From Patescibacteria group bacterium (lineage in GTDB: Bacteria > Patescibacteriota > Gracilibacteria > Absconditabacterales > Absconditicoccaceae): DNA of 45,696 nucleotides. The DNA is taken from positions 1 to 45,696 of the forward strand of contig JAKJDW010000007.1 in assembly GCA_022705745.1 (NCBI GenBank). The letters run 5' to 3'. Under the pieces are notes generated by a model, which was not told where the DNA came from, made no database searches, and saw nothing but the letters and a program-made list of their open reading frames with translations. The position numbers and the translations under genes are program-made. This document shows, in pieces, positions 41,294-45,696 of this stretch. Each line of letters begins with the position of its first letter. Within the stretch, counting starts at the first letter, position 1.

Positions 41294-42976
41294 ATGCTTA
41301 ATTTTTATAAAAAAGAATTTGCAGAAAAAATTCAAAAAACATCAATAAGTTTGTCTTTTGAAGAGGTTTTGAACAATATTGAAATTGTTCCATCCAATAT
41401 CCAATGAGATTTAGGATTTCCCTGTTTCAAACTTTCCAAAGAATTAAAAAAAGCACCAAATCAAATAGCACAAGATTTTGTTACAGAAATTGATGATAAG
41501 AATATTATTGCTGTTTGACCTTATATAAATTATGTTATTTCAACAAAAAACTTTGCTGAAAAGTTGATTTTAGAGATTAAAAATCAAGGTAATGATTTTG
41601 GGAAATTAGAGAAAAATAATCAAGAGGTTGTTTTGGAATGATGGCAACCAAATACCCATAAAGCGTTTCATATTGGTCATTTAAGAAATGCTTTGATTTC
41701 AGAATCTCTTTCGTCTTGCTTGAGATGGGCGGGATATACTGTTCACCCAGTAGCTTATCCCGGGGATATTTGAGCGCATGTAGCTAAATGGATTTGGTAT
41801 TATATCAATTTTTATCAGTGAGATATGCCTACAGAAAACTTTTGAGAATGGGCGGGGAAATTGTATTCACAAGCTACAAATAAGCTTGAGGAAAATTTAG
41901 ATAAATATAAGCCTGAAGTGGAGGATTTGCAAAAAAAACTTGAAGATTGAGATATTGAATTAAATAAAATTTGGAAAGAAACTCGTGAAAAATGTTTATT
42001 GGATTTTCAAGATATTTTTAATGAGCTTTGATGTGATATCCAAAAACGATATTACGAAAGTGATGTGGAAAAGCTTTGAATTAAAAAAGTTCAAGAATTA
42101 TTAGATTCCAAAATAGCAAAAATAGGGGAGTGAGGAGCGGTGATAATGGATTTGGAAGAATATAATTTATGAATATTTTTGCTTTTGAAGTCTACTGGAG
42201 CATCTCTATATTCCACCAAAGATATTGGGTTAGCTTTTTTGAAAAAGGAAGATTTCCCTGAATATGTTAAATCGCTTTGTATCGTGGGTTCTGAGCAGGA
42301 ACACCATTTTAATCAATTATTTAAGACCTTGGAGTTGATGTGATTCCCTCATGATCAATTAAAACATATTTCTCATGGATTAGTTGATCTAAAAGATGAA
42401 AAAATGTCATCTCGTGCTGGGAATGTAATTTTGTATACAGAACTTCGTGACAAATTACTACTAGAAGCTCAAAAAGTTTTGGGGAATAGAGATTTTGATC
42501 AAGAAAAAAAAGATGAAATAGCTAGGCAGGTGGCTTTTGCTGCGATGAAGTTTGATATATTATTGCCTGATGCTTCTAAAAAAATCTTGTTTGATCCTAG
42601 TCAAGCTTTGTCTTTTGAGTGAGAAACTGGACCTTATATACAATATACTCATGCAAGGGCTTATAGTCTGCTTAAGAAATGAAATTTAGATTTGTCTCAA
42701 TTTGATTGATCGGATTTAACAGAAGAAAATGAAAAAAGTATATTGATTCACTTAGGACAGTTTAGTGACTATATTTCTAAATCTGCACAAGAATATAAAC
42801 CAAATTATATTGCTAGATATTTACTAGATTTGTCGAAACTGTTTAATTCTTACTACAATAATACTAATAAAAAAATTACTGATTCAAACTCTGCATTGGC
42901 TTTAGTGTTTGCAGTAAAACAAGTTTTAAAAAATTGATTGTCGATACTTGGTATTGAAGCTCCAGAGGAAATGTAA
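41294..42976 (+). CDS. argS: Arginyl-tRNA synthetase
   Basis: ArgRS charges tRNA-Arg, needing the tRNA for activation. The 560-residue product has an N-terminal Add-1-like domain, then NTHKAFHIGHLRNALI with the HIGH box HIGH (about 131-134), AYPGDIGAHVAKW, LLKSTGASLYSTKDIGLAF (about 304-325), DEKMSSRAGNV as the KMSKS equivalent (about 368), and GPYIQYTHARAYSLL, a hallmark of ArgRS. It ends with the anticodon-binding DALR-type helices. The ATG at 41294 was chosen from homology; an in-frame ATG at 41201 would add 31 residues encoded partly by the repeat region. The window also has a tRNA-Arg gene. Confidence 0.95.
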
Positions 42977-43010
42977 GAAAGGTTCGCTCCGCTAAGTGGA
43001 GTGATAAATT

Positions 43011-43126
43011 ATCCTACCACCTAGTCCCGTAGTCCTACGGGGCGGGTGGTAGGATAATAAATGATAAAAAGATGAAGCGGGGTGGAGGATGTTAAATCCC
43101 TCTATCCCGTAGTCCTACGGGGAGAG
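43011..43126. repeat. Two gtagtcctac GC hairpins downstream of argS
   Basis: The first (43011-43055) has outer arms atcctacca/tggtaggat and core cccgtagtcctacggg. The second (43102-43126) keeps cccgtagtcctacgggg with a changed outer stem. Both belong to the family at 16478. Confidence 0.85.
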
Positions 43127-43266
43127 CAGCTCCCTTTGAAAAAGGGAGACAATTTATTGAAAGTGGATTTCTCCATGCGTTCACTTTGTTCACTTAGTCG
43201 AAATAACAAGCTTCGCTTGAAATGATAGGTTTGTAAATTCTCTTATCTATACAGGATTACGGGTTG

Positions 43267-43758
43267 TTATGCTTCTAACTTAATCAAAATTTCTTTGTTT
43301 TTTACATCTAGTTTTGTTAATTTTATTCAAGCAGAATTTAACATTTTTTTTGATGCTATATTTATATCTGTTCAGTCATATTTATCTGAAAGGTATACAA
43401 TTTCCTTTATCCCGGCTTGTATAATTAGTTTTGCACATTCGTTGCATGGAAATAATGCTACATAAATTTTTGTTCATTCAAGATTCCTTCATCAGCTATT
43501 TAAAATTGCATTTGCTTCGGCATGAACCACATAAGCATATTTGGTATCAGGAAGTTTTCATTCCCTATCCCAAGGAAAAGTATCGTCATCGCATCCACGA
43601 GGGAATCAATTGTAACCAATACCAACAATTCTATTTTTCTCATTTACAATACAAGCTCCTACTTGAGTATTTGGGTCTTTACTACGATGTGCGGAAAGCA
43701 TAGCAATTCACATGAAATATTCATCCCAAGAAATATAGCCCTCTCTTTTTTTTAGCAT
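43267..43758 (-). CDS. dCMP deaminase (ComEB-type cytidine/deoxycytidylate deaminase)
   Basis: This enzyme converts dCMP to dUMP for dTMP synthesis. The 163-residue product has [43 protein letters not shown], the zinc and proton-relay motif HAEANAI (about 87-93), and the second zinc motif PCNECAK (about 113-119). It ends after the usual helix-strand. Length and order fit ComEB/dCMP deaminases. No thymidylate synthase lies nearby. The start at 43758 ([11 protein letters not shown]) is the first ATG of the frame. Confidence 0.94.
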
Positions 43759-44086
43759 AATTTTTATGAAAAAATAAAAGCTCTTTCTTTTTTTCTAAAC
43801 AAGATAGGATTAAAATCAATAGTAAAAACTTAGCGTTTATTTGGTATTATTGTGTTTATGTAGCCAAGAAATTAAGCATTTACTTTATTAAATAAATGTT
43901 TTAGTTGTGGTTTTGATATGGTAGAAATAATTATGAAAAATTTGTCTTTTTTGTGGTTTGTTAAGTACAAGTTAAATTTATACTTATGTTTTTTAATATG
44001 TTATTTTAATATTGAAAAATAAAATTGCTTGCAAAAGTTTGAGATATAAGTACAAAAATAATGCTTTATTTATTTATATTTTACTG
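43759..44086. other. 328-bp AT-rich interval, no gene called
   Basis: Only a 34-codon frame from 43918 (MVEIIMKNLSFLW) was seen, with no supporting signal. The stretch likely holds divergent promoters for the deaminase and the next gene. Confidence 0.45.
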
Positions 44087-44992
44087 ATGAATAACAAAAC
44101 AAAAAAAACAATTGAAACAATTAAGGAAGAAGCAAAAAATTATTATAAATGAAAAAAGATGTGGCCAAGATATGCTATTATTTGATTTCTATTGCTTATA
44201 ATTGTGTTACAATTTATTTTACCAAAACAAAAAAAGATCCTAGTAGATGAACAGGTAACAGAAATTACATGAGATGTTACGGAAGAAAATCAAGAAAATG
44301 TTTTTAATTTTTTGTGAAAAGATATGGATTTGGATATGAATTTTGAAAAATCTTTGGTAAAAATATTGGATAAAAGGAACGAACTTTTGTTTATCTATAA
44401 GTATAAAACCGATATTTTAAACAAATTATGAGATGAGTTAAAAGAAAAAGATATTCCAGAGGAGTTTAGATATTTTATTTTACTCAATCAAGACGAAAAC
44501 ACTATTTTCCCTTTTGAATGAGATTTAAATGATAATCTAATAGTTGATGAAGAAATCAATGAAAGACTCAATTATTACAAATCTTTGGATAATTTTGTAG
44601 AGTATGTAAAATATTTATATAATAATTTTGACGATGATCGTTTGGTAGTAATTTGATATTTTATGTGATTAGATAATCTAAAAATATTAATGATGGAACA
44701 AAGTCAAACCGATTTCGAAAAACTATATTTTCCACCAAATATTCTAGAAAAATATTATGATTTAATGGCTTATGCTTATATTTATAATAATATTTTAGAA
44801 TACATAGATGTAGAGGATGTTTCAGTGGTTGAATATCCAGAAACATGAAAAGTAAGAGCTTGAGAAATAAAAGATTTAGTAAGACGAGCAAAAAAAGCAA
44901 AATATGATTTCAAGCTTATAAAGGAATTGAATCCTTGGATATTGCAAAACTCTCTTCCAAAATGAAAACGAGAAATTACTGTTCCAAACTAA
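44087..44992 (+). CDS. Membrane-anchored degenerate lytic-transglycosylase-like protein
   Basis: This 301-residue protein has one N-terminal membrane helix (about 29-46: AIIGFLLLIIVLQF). A mid region (about 120-250) has the helical rhythm of MltD/SLT-type lytic transglycosylases: IPEEFRYFILLNQDEN sits where PPELxxLPxxES would be, then LNYYKSLDNFVEYVKYLYNNF. The end YDFKLIKELNPWILQNSLPKGKREITVP closely recalls the MltD segment after the catalytic domain. The catalytic ES motif and the AYNAG motif are not conserved, so enzymatic activity is doubtful. It may be a peptidoglycan-binding or scaffold derivative. This identification rests on pattern only. Confidence 0.6.
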
Positions 44993-45020
44993 GATGAGTT
45001 CGTAAAGTTTATTATATCCC

Positions 45021-45060
45021 TACCACCCGTGCTGCTCGTAGTGTTAGCTAATTGCAATAC
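45021..45060. repeat. Rearranged copy of the ccacccgggtgc hairpin repeat
   Basis: taccacccgtgctgctcgta, then gttagctaattgcaat, contains the arm and, in inverted orientation, the loop word of the family at 5738. The other arm is missing. Confidence 0.55.
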
Positions 45061-45106
45061 TTTTATAAAAGTAAAGACTTTTTGTTTGAACTAACAAGCT
45101 TATAAA

Positions 45107-45475
45107 ATGAAAAAATCTTGGCAGAATTATAGTCATGAGAATAAAAATTATGCTAGAAAAAATAGAAAAAACCCAACAAAATGTGAGGGGTTAGTTTGGC
45201 ATATGATTTTGAAAAACAGAAATGTTGGAGTCAAATTTACAAGGCAAAAAATGATATGAAATTATATTGTGGATTTTCACTGTAAAGAATTAAGTTTAGT
45301 TATAGAAATTGATGGAGAAAGCCATAACTTTAAATCAAACTATGATTTAAAAAGAAAAATTTTTTTACAGAATCTATGATTAAAAGTGTTGATTTATACT
45401 GATGAACAGGTATTAAGTAATTTGGAATGAGTTTTTGAAGATATAGTATATAATGTAAAAAAACTAAAAAAATAG
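45107..45475 (+). CDS. DUF559 (Vsr-like endonuclease fold) protein
   Basis: This 122-residue protein has the DUF559 layout: NYARKNRKNPTKCEGLVW, then VGVKFTRQKMIGNYIVDFHC, LSLVIEIDGESH and NLGLKVLIYTDEQVLSNLEG. The conserved E...D-x-(F/Y)...EIDG-x-H pattern corresponds to the PD-(D/E)xK-type nuclease core shared with very short patch repair endonucleases. Acidic residues are kept: Glu in KCEG, Asp in IVDF, Glu and Asp in EIDG. Family members are often small stand-alone genes, with unclear in vivo role. There is no methylase partner nearby. Confidence 0.9.
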
Positions 45476-45482
45476 TCTTAAT

Positions 45483-45590
45483 AACCCCCAACAACCCCCA
45501 ACAACCCCGCAATACTGTGGGGCGCAGCACTAGAACAGCTTCCCTCTCCCGACGAGTCGGGACTCCGCTTTGCTTCGCGAGGGAAGAATT
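45483..45590. repeat. Dispersed GC-rich repeat, copy B
   Basis: aacccccaacaaccccgc, ggggcgcagcactagaaca, ctcccgacgagtcgggac and gcttcgcgagggaagaat match 30022-30120, with compensatory change in the cccga/tcggg stem (gatgtatc versus gacgagtc). The window ends about 100 bp later without another gene. Confidence 0.85.
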
Positions 45591-45696
45591 TCGTGGTAAA
45601 GTTCCTCCCTAGGGGGAGGTGTATAGGTTTAGTAATTCGGTAACAAAAAAGTAAAATTGATAAAAATTTTACAATATAAGTTACCAAAATGACAAT

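Noticed and set aside
45330-45687. Minus-strand ORFs near the window end
   Set aside because: They read the complement of the DUF559 gene and of the GC-rich repeat, with no family match.

Overview
The window reads as a chromosome segment from a Candidate Phyla Radiation bacterium of the Absconditabacteria/Gracilibacteria (SR1/BD1-5) type, which decode UGA as glycine (genetic code 25). Nearly every conserved gene is broken by in-frame TGA when read with the standard code. It becomes a full-length family member when TGA is read as Gly: the EF-G N-terminus, the ERGITI motif, the SufB, PrfA, Der, FtsW, TyrS and ArgS cores, and a 14-residue Gly linker written in mixed GGN and TGA codons. TGG remains the Trp codon, and all recognised genes end in TAA or TAG. 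The genome is AT-rich, with GC-rich hairpin repeats between genes. All CDS coordinates below were read with TGA=Gly.

Layout. 1-5.7 kb: SufB (5' end outside the window), a PadR regulator with a HAAS/PspC-like membrane protein, a membrane-anchored coiled-coil protein resembling the tail of an SPFH protein, a DUF456 protein and a P-loop nucleotide kinase. 5.8-10.6 kb: an RlmL-like rRNA methyltransferase with a frameshifted N-terminus, Elp3, a TudS/DUF523 protein with a small membrane protein, and an RRM protein. 10.6-11.4 kb holds no gene but contains a candidate structured RNA. 11.4-16.5 kb: a PKD-domain surface protein, GatC and EF-G. 16.6-22.3 kb, minus strand: a polysaccharide deacetylase between near-identical direct repeats, release factor 1, a site-2 protease, and SecG with a family-5 solute-binding protein.

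22.5-29.9 kb: tRNA-Cys, a subtilisin-like protease with an SLH-like tail, Der, FtsW and an unassigned protein. 30.2-32.9 kb: tRNA-Arg, an RNHCP protein, peptide deformylase, tRNA-Ser and a LysM-CHAP hydrolase. 32.9-33.7 kb is a dense block of tandem and inverted repeats ahead of a large SLH-like surface protein that almost avoids UGA. 36-39.4 kb: a small membrane ORF and a bifunctional penicillin-binding protein. 39.5-45.5 kb: TyrS, ArgS, dCMP deaminase, a degenerate lytic-transglycosylase-like protein and a DUF559 protein.

Functionally the window combines translation (EF-G, RF1, GatC, TyrS, ArgS, Def, Der, Elp3, three tRNAs) with the cell envelope (FtsW, PBP, CHAP and deacetylase enzymes, SecG, site-2 protease, SLH-module proteins). 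The most notable features are the altered sequence around the GGQ loop of release factor 1, the only release factor gene in the window and expected to be the only one in a code-25 cell; a C-terminal or N-terminal SLH-like module shared by the protease and the candidate S-layer protein; strongly uneven use of UGA for Gly between genes; and several families of dispersed GC-rich intergenic hairpins.
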